Below are positions 7,916 to 18,237 of a DNA stretch of 64,000 bases, in pieces (position 1 is the stretch's first letter; each line of letters opens with the position of its first letter). The stretch is from positions 124,001-188,000 of the forward strand of contig JAFFSR010000370.1 of the NCBI GenBank assembly GCA_017163975.1, in the 5' to 3' direction. The DNA is from Anastatus disparis. Its lineage: Eukaryota; Arthropoda; Insecta; Hymenoptera; Eupelmidae. The translations under genes and the position numbers were made by a program. The notes beneath the pieces were generated by a model, which saw nothing but the letters and a program-made list of their open reading frames with translations, had not been told where the DNA came from and searched no databases.

Positions 7916-9217
7916 ATGGCGCTGTTGCATACAGAATCTTGTCAGTCGATCAAGTCGGAATTATCACTTTTTGAATTACCTTCGACACAGACTGCAATTG
8001 AAGGCTCTTACTAGGTTCAGTACAAACCGATATCTTCACTTAACGACCAATCACCAATTGAATTCACCATCCCCGGCAACACTGAGTATGTAGACTTGGC
8101 TTACACAATGTTATGTGTGAGTGTAAGTGTAACATGCACTAGTGCTGAAGCACCTAAAGATCCGAACGTTGGACCAATAAATAATCTTTTGCATTCGTTG
8201 TTCAATCAAGTCGACGTGCTATTCAATCAGAAACCTGTTTCACCACCAAACAATGCTTATGCATACAGAGCTTACATTGAAACATTACTAAATTATGGCC
8301 CAACAGCTAAAAAGTCTCATTTAACGAGTGGATTGTGGTACGATGATACAGCAGGAAAAATGGACGATACCACAGGTGGTAATACAGGTCTCAGCCAGCG
8401 TAAAGCGCTTATGGTTAACAGAAAGATTGATTTACTCGGCCATTTACATTGTGATGTTTTTAATCAAGACAAATTATTACTGGGTGGTGTTGAAGTTAGA
8501 GTAAGGCTCGTGCGTTCTCGTGATGGTTTCTGTCTCATGGATCCCGCTGGTGCTTTCACAGTAAATATTACAGAGGCTACGCTTTTTGTGCGTCGAGTAA
8601 GATTAAATACTTCACTCGTGCTAGCACACGAAAAACTACTGTCGCAGACTACTGCAAAATACCCACTGACACGTGTAGAAGTTAAGGCTGTTACACTACA
8701 TAATGGTGTGCATGGGGAAACAATCGACAATGTCATATTAGGTCAACTACCAAAAAGAATTATACTCGGTTTTGTTGAGAATAAAGCTTACAACGGAGAT
8801 AAAAGTCTTAACCCGTTTAATTTCAAGAATTTTAATATAAATTTTTTATGTCTGTACGTTGATGGAATGCAAGTGCCATCGAAACCCTTACAGCCAGATT
8901 TCAAAAATAGCAAAATGTACGTTGATGCTTATCATACACTTTTTTCCGGCACTGGTATTCACTTTATGAATTCAGGCAACTCGATTACCCGTAAAGACTA
9001 TCCAAACGGTTACTGCCTATTCGCTTTTGATTTGACACCTGATTTATCGGCGAGTGATGGTAGTCATTGGAATTTGATAAAAAATGGTAATGTACGAATT
9101 GATGTTAGATTCGACGACCCGCTAGAGGGCGCTGTAAATTGTATAATTTATGCTGAATACGACAATTTGCTCGAAATTGACTCGTCGAGACAGGTTGTCG
9201 TGGATTATAGCGGTTAA
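7916..9217 (+). pseudogene. MCP: Major capsid protein (hexon-like double jelly roll), one premature stop
   Basis: The frame from the ATG at 7916 reads MALLHTESCQSIKSELSLF and on, the characteristic start of Polinton major capsid proteins, until a TAG at 8012-8014 (codon 33); it then continues open in the same frame to 9217 with recognisable blocks (PIEFTIPGN, NAYAYRAYIETLLNYG, HLTSGLWY, FNQDKLLLGG, NPFNFKNF, PNGYCLFAFDLTPDL). Full frame would be 433 residues, normal length. Reading from the next in-frame ATG (8096) loses the first part of the N-terminal jelly roll. The protein forms the capsid facets. The lesion resembles that in the penton gene in kind and position. Confidence 0.88.
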
Positions 9218-9245
9218 GTAGTAGTGGTGGGGATATAGTTCTCGC

Positions 9246-9253
9246 TATTTAAG
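9246..9253 (+). promoter_or_regulatory. TATA-like box TATTTAAG upstream of the nuclease-like ORF
   Basis: TATTTAAG lies 57 bases before the ATG at 9310, in the short gap after the major capsid gene. Spacing suits an animal core promoter. Motif match only. Confidence 0.35.
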
Positions 9254-9309
9254 TGAAGCAAAACCATCTTTATCATCTCAGTCGGCGAGCAACTTTAATT
9301 GCAAACAGT

Positions 9310-9942
9310 ATGGACGTGCAGTTTTTAAAGGACAACAAAAACCGTTCGATTCCAAAGGAGGTGGCTGTACTTGCTATTCATAAAAACTTTATCGCTCATT
9401 GGATTGTGGCGCCTCCTTGTAATTTAAGACGCTTACCTAAAAATGCTTTGAGACAGAACAATTGGGTGACACTGAATCATCATGGTTTTGAGTGGTACAA
9501 AGGTGATATATCGATAAAAAGATTATACAAAAATTTGGAAGATATTTGCAAGCATTATCGTGTAATTTTCGTGCGAGGTCAAGAAAAGCTTGAACTACTT
9601 TCCAAGCTCACCACCTGTAAGATTGAAAATTTAGAAAAACAAGATTGTCCAGCTTTTAGAAATTTGAATTTCAGCAGTGTACAGTGTATGCATTATTACA
9701 TAAAATCATCGTATTCAAATTACGTGTGTGCTCTAAATAACGCTGCTAATCTGAAACAGTGGCTACTGGAACTTAACCCCAGCGTGAAATCGCTGATTGT
9801 GGGAGAATTTTTCGAAATTCTCCGCAATGAATTCAAAAGAGATTGTTCGATATCTGATGAGGATCAAGTTTCACGCAGTAGGCGTTTATCCAGCGGATCG
9901 GATTCCTCTGATGTGGGTGAAACCTTGTGCGCTTGTGCTTAA
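9310..9942 (+). CDS. Nuclease-like (RNase H-fold candidate) Polinton/transposon protein
   Basis: About 210 residues from the ATG at 9310 (frame opens at 9253). The blocks KEVAVLAI, FIAHWIVAPP, NNWVTLNHHGFEWYKGD, then VRGQEKLELLSKL and IENLEKQDCPAFRNL, follow a pattern I associate with uncharacterised proteins in insect Polintons and other transposons that show an exonuclease/RNase H-like layout (an acidic residue early, a W..HHG..W core, and a late acidic/Cys segment). Function is therefore a guess. Its 3' 116 bases overlap the protease ORF (from its Met at 9827) in a different frame; the last residues are low complexity (Ser/Asp-rich) and may be read-through rather than functional sequence. 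Confidence 0.5.
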   Translation: MDVQFLKDNKNRSIPKEVAVLAIHKNFIAHWIVAPPCNLRRLPKNALRQNNWVTLNHHGFEWYKGDISIKRLYKNLEDICKHYRVIFVRGQEKLELLSKLTTCKIENLEKQDCPAFRNLNFSSVQCMHYYIKSSYSNYVCALNNAANLKQWLLELNPSVKSLIVGEFFEILRNEFKRDCSISDEDQVSRSRRLSSGSDSSDVGETLCACA

Positions 9943-10270
9943 TACGCAAAATTATAACCAGCGTGGTGCGCACTGGGTTGCCATATACGTTGATAAGTAT
10001 GGCACAGGTGTGTACTTTGATAGTCTTGGTAAGCCACCACAAATTCAACAACATTTACGACGTATTCAGCAAAATTGTAAAAAATTTAGATGGAATAATA
10101 AACGCTTACAAAGCGAATATTCCAATGTTTGTGGTCATTATTGTATCATGTTTCTGTATTATATGTCTACCGGATTGGGTTTCAAGAAATTCTTGGAAAA
10201 TTTCTCGCAGAATTTGCAAAAAAATGATGCTATAGTAAAGAATTTCATAGAAAAAACTTGCTATGCATAA
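9827..10270 (+). CDS. PRO: Adenain-type cysteine protease (virion maturation protease)
   Basis: 148 codons from the Met at 9827; frame opens 30 bases earlier. Recognisable blocks: GVYPADRIP, ALVLNTQNYNQRGAHWVAIYVD, GVYFDSLG, and NVCGHYCIMFLYY. The catalytic His is in AHW and the nucleophile Cys in VCGHYC, with the acidic Asp in FDS and a Gln seven residues before the Cys, as in adenovirus protease and Ulp1-like relatives. It cleaves capsid and core precursors during maturation. The start is chosen because the family's GVFPADR block normally lies close to the N-terminus. Overlaps the preceding ORF in another frame. No break. Confidence 0.9.
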   Translation: MNSKEIVRYLMRIKFHAVGVYPADRIPLMWVKPCALVLNTQNYNQRGAHWVAIYVDKYGTGVYFDSLGKPPQIQQHLRRIQQNCKKFRWNNKRLQSEYSNVCGHYCIMFLYYMSTGLGFKKFLENFSQNLQKNDAIVKNFIEKTCYA

Positions 10271-10338
10271 TTTGATACTTGACTGTCTCTGATTGGTTGC
10301 ACGCCACCTTTTTACGACATCCCCACCAATTTTTACAG

Positions 10339-10346
10339 TATAAAAG
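10339..10346 (+). promoter_or_regulatory. TATA box of the terminal gene
   Basis: TATAAAAG at 10339-10346, 80 bases upstream of the ATG at 10426. A good match in a 155-base gap between two genes; it suggests that this gene is transcribed separately. Confidence 0.5.
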
Positions 10347-10425
10347 AAGTGGTATCCACTTGGTCTAGCCACAGTTGTGTGTGATCGACGGTGACAGCAG
10401 TAACAAGCAAGAAAACCTAACCAAG

Positions 10426-11244
10426 ATGGCTGGACAAAAGAGAAGCCTGGAGAAGACATTTGGTAATGACTTGGCATATTTAATAAAACAAAATAGCAAG
10501 AAAAATTATTGGCAGCAGGTTCTGCCAATGGTCTACGGGCTGAACAGCTCTTTTGGAAAAATTATCCAGGTAGGCCTGGAGAATATAGGCGGCGAAGGTA
10601 AAAAGGAGTTTGCACCCGTGGTACGCTTCTGTGGAGCCAATTTTCAAGGTCTACCTCTGTCACTAGACTGTTGGGAGGTGTTGAAGGAGGAATTTGATGA
10701 AATTGAAGATTTTTTCACTTGCTATAATGCGGAATCTATGCTGGATCAGCGGCTATCTATTCCAGGATACACTATCCGTTTTATGATTAGTTTTCACGAG
10801 AGAGCTTTTGAATTGGTACCTAATGACGCACAACCAGAAGGAGAGGAGTGTGGTGGACCGCCGAAAAAATATGGTCGATTTAATCGGTCATTAGTATTTA
10901 AACGTGTCACGTTTGAACGTTTAAAAGATTTATCAAAATGTATAGATTATAGAATTAGATATTTAAATACTGTTGCAAAATCTGTGGATTATATATTACG
11001 AGAAATGGTTGCAAATATGAAAAATGTATTAGAAAAAAGCCAGGAATCTCAATATGTATACTTTACTTCTAGCGATATAAAAAACACAATGTCTAGTTTT
11101 AATGATAATTTTGTAAATGATCTCATCGAATTATTAAAAAAGAATAATCTAGTTTTAGGAAAAGAAGATTTGTTTATAATTATACACGAATTTATTATTT
11201 ATCATATGTACACACTAGTTAATTGTATGAATTCTACGTTGTAA
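10426..11244 (+). CDS. Polinton terminal gene, possible PC4-like ssDNA-binding segment
   Basis: 272 residues from the Met at 10426, preferred over the upstream one at 10375 because it has a good CCAAGATGG context and begins a charged N-terminus (MAGQKRSLEKTF). Residues about 57-110 (APVVRFCGANFQGLPLSL then WEVLKEEFDEIEDFF) resemble the end of a PC4-type domain, in which a GISL-x-WE-x-L motif closes a ssDNA-binding sheet with a helix. The C-terminal half is helical and becomes AT-rich in codon use, unlike the genes before it. AATAAA at 11260-11265 lies just past the stop. If PC4-like it would coat ssDNA in protein-primed replication. The assignment is tentative. Confidence 0.5.
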   Translation: MAGQKRSLEKTFGNDLAYLIKQNSKKNYWQQVLPMVYGLNSSFGKIIQVGLENIGGEGKKEFAPVVRFCGANFQGLPLSLDCWEVLKEEFDEIEDFFTCYNAESMLDQRLSIPGYTIRFMISFHERAFELVPNDAQPEGEECGGPPKKYGRFNRSLVFKRVTFERLKDLSKCIDYRIRYLNTVAKSVDYILREMVANMKNVLEKSQESQYVYFTSSDIKNTMSSFNDNFVNDLIELLKKNNLVLGKEDLFIIIHEFIIYHMYTLVNCMNSTL

Positions 11245-11968
11245 TGTTTTATTATTAATAATAAATGTTGTTAAACTTTAAAACGTGAGTATTTCATTTA
11301 CCTCGTTCATTACCAATTCCTCAACCTTCATACACACAGTAATATTACAAATTATATATTTCACGATTCAATATAAAATTTTTATTATTTTAGTATTTAA
11401 AAGTATTTAGTTGCAAATTGAAATCTTTTAAATTAATATTTTATGATTCAATATAAATTTTAATAATCAAAAAGTATCATGTTATATATTAAAATATTTA
11501 AAATTTTTAAATATCGATTAAAATATTTTTCATCTCCACTCTAAATTTAGGGGTCAGTGACCCTTCAGTTTATCCTCACTCTAAATTTCTGGGTGGGGAT
11601 AAGTGACCCTCCAGTTGTTTGGGTACCATGCCTAACAAACCCCTACTTCACCTTCTCAGAGGTCATTGACTCACCGGTCAGTAACCTTTGGGGTGGTGGA
11701 GTGGGGGTTTGTTTTGACGGTCCATGGTGCCCCTATAACTACTGATATGCATTAAAATGTGGAAACAGACAACGCAAGTTCTGCGCAATCGTGCTTGCAA
11801 CAGATTGTGATACCAGGGTATTAAACTAGATAAAAAAATTATCACTGTTGATTCGATTTTATGGGATAAAAATCGATTGGGATTGACCTGCCTTGCTTTC
11901 AATACGATTTAGTAGAATATATTTGGATTGACCTGACTATATCAACCAAACATGTTACCAACAAATAT
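11245..11968. other. AT-rich flank with a diverged internal duplication; element end not located
   Basis: No gene. AATAAA at 11260-11265 ends the last Polinton gene. At about 11536-11720 there is a less AT-rich patch in which CTCTAAATTT followed by a GTGACCCT word occurs twice (about 11540 and 11577), with a GTCATTGACT variant near 11660. No matching terminal inverted repeat was found at the left of the window, so the Polinton boundary cannot be set. Confidence 0.4.
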
Positions 11969-12173
11969 AGACGCTTATAGAAGCGTACTCTTAAATGGGA
12001 AATTTCTGCCAAAAATGAGTTACCCAGCTACTGAGGGCGCCACTAGATCCCATGTATTTTTATATCTATGTATATTAAATTTTTTATATGTATAGATATA
12101 CAAACAATGTTAAAGTGTTACCCAGCGTTTCGGACGAAAAATTTAACCCAGAAGAATTCTTCTATAAGCGTCT
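11969..12173. mobile_element. Small MITE with AGACGCTTATAGAAG ends
   Basis: Inverted 15-bp ends (AGACGCTTATAGAAG and its complement) bound a 205-bp AT-rich non-coding segment. The interior contains two copies of the word GTTACCCAGC. No target duplication is clear. Confidence 0.5.
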
Positions 12174-13480
12174 GCCTTCTTTGATATTGCTATAAAAAAT
12201 TATACGAATCTATTAAATTCGATAAAAAAGGATTAGCTTCAAAACGATTTAGTATGATAGTAATCGATTGGAATTAATCTAGCTATCGACCGCATTTATT
12301 TCTATTAAATACGATATATAGCTATCAAATGCAATTAAAAAACTATCACTTTTAATTCGATTTCCAGCCATAAAAGTCGATAAATATCGATTTTTATCAT
12401 CAACAAAAATATTTTACATAAAATACAATCAGTTCCAATTGAATATATAGTTTTATAGAATTCAAGTGTAGAGTCTTAATACCTCATTCTACATTTAAAA
12501 TCAGTAGAATTAATTATTCTACAGAAATCGATTTATTCTTATTAATTTTAATACTAATAAGTTATATTATAGTTGACTACTTCTACTAATACATGAGCGG
12601 AATGGATTAATTGATTTTAATTGACGTTTCTAATATATACATTCTTATATATATATACATTCTTATATATATATATACAAATCATATGCAGATGATATGC
12701 AAATGATGGACAAATAAGCCATGCATTAAAATTGGATATTATATTTTAAATATAATATATATATGTATTTCCATTACATCACATTACCAAGGTATCGAAT
12801 CAATAAATATAGAGAATTAGTGATACAAAAACGATAAAAAGTATCAGGAGCCCAAAACATACGAAGAAGTATAACTATTCTACCTCTTGCGATTAGTTGT
12901 TTTTGACATTCATTGTTAATACGTCCAAGTTGCGTATATAACTAAGAACAACTGTATATATATATAGATTAGATTAGATATTGTTTTATTTTGTATTATA
13001 ATTACAAAAAGAGCGTGTAAAATTACAAATAAAGTTAAAATACAGAAAATACTTGAAATAGCCTTGTACATATAAAATTAAAAAAGTACAGTATGATATC
13101 ATAGTCATAAAACATAATGGAGATAATAATACTGTAATAGTAAGTAAATAAATGAAATAAAAGTGATATCACAGATAATACAAATAAATACACGCAAAGA
13201 GTATAAATAATATAATTGAAAATCAAATAATCAGTCTCAAATATCTATCAGTCAAAAGAATTACATAAAATCAAGCGTGTAAAGAGCGCAGTCAAAATAT
13301 CAGCAGTATACAGTTAATTAAAATCGCAGAATATACAAGTCAAGCTGATAAAAATATAATCATTCACTCTATGCACACACATTCTACAATCACGCCAATA
13401 AATACAGTCATTCCTTAAATCTATAAAGGTACATCACATAATAAATTAACACATATGATATAGTCCGAAAATAGTACTGT
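12174..13480. other. AT-rich non-coding stretch with a dispersed repeat
   Basis: No gene seen. About 12836-12975 (starts with AAAAGTATCAGG and includes CTACCTCTTGCGATTAG) recurs at 14905-15025. TATATATACATTCT is repeated at 12640-12680. Confidence 0.5.
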
Positions 13481-13870
13481 TTAAGAGGAGGTCACGTATC
13501 TCTGTCCTTTTCTAATCAAAGAAATGATTTTTTTACAAAAACTAATAACTTTATCAAAGAATGAAGGGAAAGCCGCATCTTGTATCAAAAAAAGCAATAT
13601 TTTCTTTGATAAGAAAAAATTAATTTTATTGCTTCATTTTCAAGAAAACCTTGAAAAACCAAATTGTCCACCCTAACCTCTATGATTTAAGTTTTTCAAG
13701 ATTTTCTTGAAAACGAAGCAATTGAATGAATTCTTTCTTATCAAAGAAAATATTGCTTTTTTTTATTACGAGATGCGGCTTTCTCTTCATTTTTTGATAA
13801 AGTTATTAGTTTCTGTAAAAAACTCAATTCTTTGATTAGAAAAGGACAGAGATACGTGACCTCCTCTTAA
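13481..13870. mobile_element. TTAA-flanked foldback MITE, GAGGAGGTCACG family, copy 1
   Basis: A 390-bp near-perfect palindrome bounded by TTAA; ends TTAAGAGGAGGTCACG and complement, arms of about 175 bp around a small centre containing CCACCCTAACCTC. Close relative at 32917-33304; related families at 30260, 37198, 37973 and 57160. Non-coding. TTAA duplication is typical of piggyBac-superfamily transposition. Confidence 0.88.
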
Positions 13871-14339
13871 TCGAGGTCGAGTAAATACCTCCTCAGAGCG
13901 GCTTTAAGGTGGATTATCCGTTCCCAATGATATTTTGTAAACCTACAAGTTTTTGACGAAACTTTACTATAATAATCTTGAAATATCCATCTTTTCATTG
14001 GTATAATAAAAACATAAGGTAAACCATCAAAATCTCAAGTAATCAATGTCTGAAAAAAAGATATTATACACACGCGTAAATGGAAAAAATGATGATTTAT
14101 GCATAAAGTTGATTATAACTTTTTTGTTACTTAAAAGTTTTTGATAAAAAAAGTATGGAAGACAGACGATTTAATAACGACGAGTAAATAATCACAAGGG
14201 GCTTTTCAAGAAAGAAAAATTTTTCTACGCATTTGCTTATGCAATGATTTTTGTTTTCAAAATAATAATAGTTATAATTGAGACATATAGAGTGTAATAA
14301 TTTATAAAAATTTGTAATAATACAAATACCACCAAGGGA

Positions 14340-14680
14340 CCCAAAACATGATACGGTCTTACATGCATGATCCACCTTAAATCTGCTAATTGATGAAAGA
14401 TTTTTAATTTCAGCAAGTAGGGAATTCCAAAAATGCGCACCTTGAACTTGAAAGGAATTTCTTCCAGTCTCAGTGCGCATGAAGGGCACCGCAAGATTTT
14501 TAATCTCACCCCTAGTGGTCGCTCTGGGTATATATCTGTGAAGAGACCCACTAGATATTCAGGAGTATTCATACGTACGATTTTGTACATAAGTACAGCC
14601 ATAAAATACTGTCTCCTCGAATCAGTACGTAGCCAACCCAAAGCTTGTCTATGGGGAGAGATGTGATCACCCATTCTCAC
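14340..14680 (-). pseudogene. LINE reverse transcriptase C-terminal fragment
   Basis: On the minus strand, a segment reading HRQALGWLRTDSRRQY ... MNTPEYLVGLF is followed, after a frameshift near 14490, by TETGRNSFQVQGAHFWNSLL then SSISRFK. This is the familiar tail of non-LTR retrotransposon ORF2 (LGWL...R, P-YL, RSF...WNSLP, S-FK). Both halves are only about 50-60 residues; the rest of the element is absent, as expected from 5' truncation and decay. The surrounding longer frames are not coding. Confidence 0.72.
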
Positions 14681-14904
14681 GCCTAATCCATATCTCACAC
14701 ATGAATTATGTGTGAGATATGTATTATGTATATATATATATACATATATACACATATATACATACATACATATGTAAATCATATGTAAATATAAATATTT
14801 ATCAAAATCGAATATATTATATTGAAAGATATTTATTATTTAAAAATTATTATTCATAAATTATTAATCATCTCGCAATAAATATCAACAATTCATAATA
14901 AAAA

Positions 14905-15025
14905 TAAGAAAAAGTATCAGGCTATTATCGGCTATTATAAAAGCTATTCTACCTCTTGCGATTAGTTATTTTTGACATTCATTGTTAATACGCCCAAGTT
15001 GCGTATATAACTAAGAACAACTATA
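14905..15025. repeat. Second copy of the 12.8-kb dispersed repeat
   Basis: Matches 12836-12975, including the shared segment TTGACATTCATTGTTAATAC and TTGCGTATATAACTAAGAAC. Family unknown; lies next to the LINE fragment. Confidence 0.6.
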
Positions 15026-15027
15026 TA

Positions 15028-15154
15028 CACTCGACGGACATTGATTCGTGTGGAACATTTTAGAATTGTACAATGCTATTGGATAATACTGTTGTATCGG
15101 TTATTCTCATTGGGGAATTTCAAAAACGTTCCACCCGAATTAATGTCCGTCGAG

Positions 15155-15156
<2 letters not shown>
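15028..15156. mobile_element. 129-bp MITE with CACTCGACGGACATT ends
   Basis: Ends CACTCGACGGACATT and complement; the first and last 30 bp pair nearly perfectly. It sits in TA-rich sequence, so a TA target duplication is likely but not provable here. Confidence 0.7.

Positions 15157-15159
<3 letters not shown>

Positions 15160-15226
<67 letters not shown>
15160..15226. repeat. (TA)n microsatellite
   Basis: Uninterrupted TA dinucleotides over about 65 bases directly right of the MITE. Confidence 0.95.
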
Positions 15227-15233
<7 letters not shown>

Positions 15234-15738
15234 ATATATTACTTGCCTAAAATGTACTATTTTTAACAGTTTGTTCATTTAATTTAACAATTCAAATTGA
15301 ATCACGCTTAAAATAAACAGTTTTTCTGCACGATAAAATTAAAAATCTTTTGTTTGAAAGAATAATATAATTACTATAATTAAGAAAATATAAATTAGAA
15401 TTTTTATTTTGATTTGTTTTTTAAAAATGGGAACAGTATACATATCATTAAGAATGAATTTAAACTATTTTATTTTTTATATATTTTATGGATTTCATAT
15501 TGTTGTAAATATTAATTTTTAAATAACTTTATTCATTAGTTATTGAAAATTTTGGATTCCAATATTATATATTAAAATTTTTCTGGTACCAGAAATTAAA
15601 AATTCATAAATGCTAATGAATAAATTTATTTAAAAATTTATACCATCTAATGCATTTCTTTTCCTGAAATTTTGCACTAAAAAGTGGAGATAGTCAATAT
15701 TTATGAGTGTAGACGTATGATAAAATCAGTTCTTTATC

Positions 15739-15848
15739 ATCGAATAATATATTCCTTTTTTCAACACGGGATGCGGCTTTCTCTTTTGTTTGTCAAAATT
15801 AATAGTTTATAAAAAAATCAATCCTTTGATTACAAAAGAACAGATAAT
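15739..15848. mobile_element. Decayed half-copy of the GAGGAGGTC foldback family
   Basis: Contains the family words GGGATGCGGCTTTCTCTT and CTTTGATTACAAAAGAACAG in the right order, but the other arm and both TTAA ends are missing. Confidence 0.5.
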
Positions 15849-16707
15849 ACAAAGAAATGAAAGATTTTGTAAAGCTTTATTATATATTTCACATCGGCCA
15901 TAAGTAGATCTAAATCTGAAATATTTATGAAATATTTTATCAAACTTTTCATAAATGTTTCAATGAAATATTGTTGGAAACTTTCAAATAAGGCTTCCTA
16001 AAATATTTCAAGCAATATTACTCAGCAAGATTTTTAATCTCCCAAAGCTGACTTGAAATATTGTTTAAACATTTCACTCAAATCTTTCATGTAAGATTTT
16101 GTAAAGTTTTATGGAATATTTCATATCGGTCATAAGTGGATCAAAATCTGAAATATTTATGAAAAATTTCATTAAACTTTTCAGAAATGTTTCAATGAAA
16201 TATTGTCAGGAACTTTCAAATAAGGCTTCCTGAAAAATTTCATAGATATTTCAAGATATTGCTTTGCGAAATTTTTGATTTCTCAAAGCCAACTCGAAAT
16301 ATTGTTGAAACATTTCACTGGATTCTTTTATGAAAGATTTTGTAAAACTTTATGTAATATTTCATATCGACCATAAGTGGATCAGAATCTGAAATATTTA
16401 TGAAACTTTCTATTAAACTTTTCAGAAATATTTCAATGAAATACTGTCGAGAAATTTGAAATAAGGCTTACTGAAATATTTCGTAAATTTTTCAACAATA
16501 TTTTATTATATTTATCTCCTAAAGCCCACTTAAAATTTTCTTAAAACTTTTTACTAAAATCTTTTATGAAAGATTCTGTAAAGCTCTGCGGAATATTTCA
16601 CATTCCACATAGCAAGAAAATTTCAGTGAAATATTTCAAAACATTTTAGTGAAATGTTTTGGAAAATAGTTTCATAAATATTTCTGAAATATTTCAAAGC
16701 AAGATAT

Positions 16708-17117
16708 TTAACGGCATGTCGGAGCTGCAGCAATCGAGTTTTGCTTTTTTTATTTTATCGATATCTTTTTAAATTCTTAAATTAAACAAATATAATGACT
16801 TGTCCGCACTAAAGCTATATTAATACAATAATTTTTATTAAAATAAAAAGTCATTTGGACTTGTTATTTTTTTATGAGCTTGGATTGGAAATTAGACATC
16901 AAACTCGACAAACCTAACCTTAAAATACGATATATTGAAAGTTTTTATTATAACTTTGTATGTATAATATTTTGGTGGATTTCTTGAGTTGTCCGCACTA
17001 GAGTTCAATCTTACAAATTTTTTCTTTGTAGCAAAAAACTCGATTAAACGCATCGTTTATTCATAAATTAGGATTAAAAATATTATTACAAGACGGACAG
17101 CTTCGTCATGCTCTGCA
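16708..17117. mobile_element. TTAA element, CGGCATGTCGGAGC family, copy 1
   Basis: About 410 bp, starting TTAACGGCATGTCGGAGCTG and ending GACAGCTTCGTCATGCTC. Two further copies are at 46174-46583 and 54391-54801 (inverted). The right TTAA is mutated here (TGCA). Ends share GCATGWCG-type inverted words. Non-coding. Confidence 0.82.
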
Positions 17118-18102
17118 ATTTTTTAATCTTTTGATAAAACCTTTAAGAAACATTTCATGAAATATTCATCTGAATTCGTTAAAACATTTGATAAAAATCA
17201 TTCATGAAATGTTTCTAAAAATTTACTAAAGATTTTACATCAGTTACTTTTAAATCGAATACTGAAATATTTATAAAATATTTTATTAAGCTTTCAAGGA
17301 ACTTTCAACTAAAATATTGCATCAAAGTTTCAAATAAAAAACCCCAAAATATTTCATAAATTTTTAACGATATTAACGTGCCAGATTCTCAATTAAAAAA
17401 AACTACAAAAAAATATTGTTAAAACATTTCATCGAAATATTTCACAAAATATTTTTGAAAGCTTTACTAAAGACTTCACATCGGCGATTTCTAAATCTAA
17501 AAGAGAAATATTCATGGAATATTTTATCAAACTTTTAAGAAATCTTTTAACGAAATATTGTTGCAGGCTTTCAAATAAAACTTCACAAAATATTTTATAA
17601 ACCTTTTCACAATATTACTCTGCAAGATTCTCGACTTCTAAAAAAATACGAAAAAATTTCGTTAAAACATTTCACTAACATCTTTTACGAAATATTTTTG
17701 AAAGCTTTACCAAAGATTTTACATCAGCGATTTCCGAATAAAATATTGGAATATTTGTAAAACATTCTATCAAACTTTTAAGAAATATTTCTGTGAAATA
17801 ATAAGTAGAATTATAATATAATCTTGATTTTCTGAAATAAAGTTAAAATTTCACTTAAATCGTTCATGAAATATTTTTATTGATGTTCAAATGATAATGT
17901 AATATTTAATTAACATTTTGTAAAGGTTTCCGTGAAATATTTGTGCAAATATTACTGAAATATTTCAATAATCTTTCATGATAGATTTGTTTGATAGCGA
18001 TAATGTTGCAATGAACGATTGTAGAAATCTTTAATTGCAACTTTTAGAAATATTTTCTTGAAATATTTCAACAATATTCATTTGCAAGATTTTTGATTTC
18101 CA

Positions 18103-18237
18103 GTTCCGCCGATAGGAGGACGCGCGTTGAATGTGCGTTTTGTCCCCAAGCGGTTTGAGGAGACCTTAGTTAATATGTACGGCGAAAGCCAGCTGCTTCA
18201 TGCAAAGACACGCAGCGCTTATTTTGTAACAATGTAA
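18103..18237 (+). pseudogene. GC-richer coding-like fragment (44 codons), possibly a captured exon
   Basis: Within the AT-rich word array, 135 bases of balanced composition read VPPIGGRALNVRFVPKRFEE and continue open to a TAA at 18235-18237 with ordinary amino-acid use. The preceding bases TTTTGATTTCCAG look like a splice acceptor. I do not recognise the protein. It may be a piece of a host or transposase gene carried by the repeat element, or chance. Confidence 0.35.

Noticed and set aside
7896..8093. 65-codon frame between the core protein and the major capsid gene.
   Set aside because: It is an out-of-frame shadow of the start of the major capsid gene.
9253..9309. Upstream extension of the nuclease-like ORF to an ATG-like start at 9253 (GTG/ATG context).
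   Set aside because: The extension overlaps the TATA-like box and adds residues without similarity; the ATG at 9310 fits better.
1..11968. Terminal inverted repeats of the Polinton.
   Set aside because: No matching inverted ends were found by eye on the two sides, so the element's limits are left open.
13913..14378. TTAAGGTGGAT ends in inverted orientation around the LINE fragment, resembling a TTAA MITE.
   Set aside because: Only about 11 bases match and the right-hand word is part of the LINE reading frame itself; no further arm pairing.
14681..14782. N-terminal extension of the long minus-strand frame at the LINE fragment.
   Set aside because: It is translation of a TATG/TATA simple repeat (Tyr/Ile/Cys/Met only).
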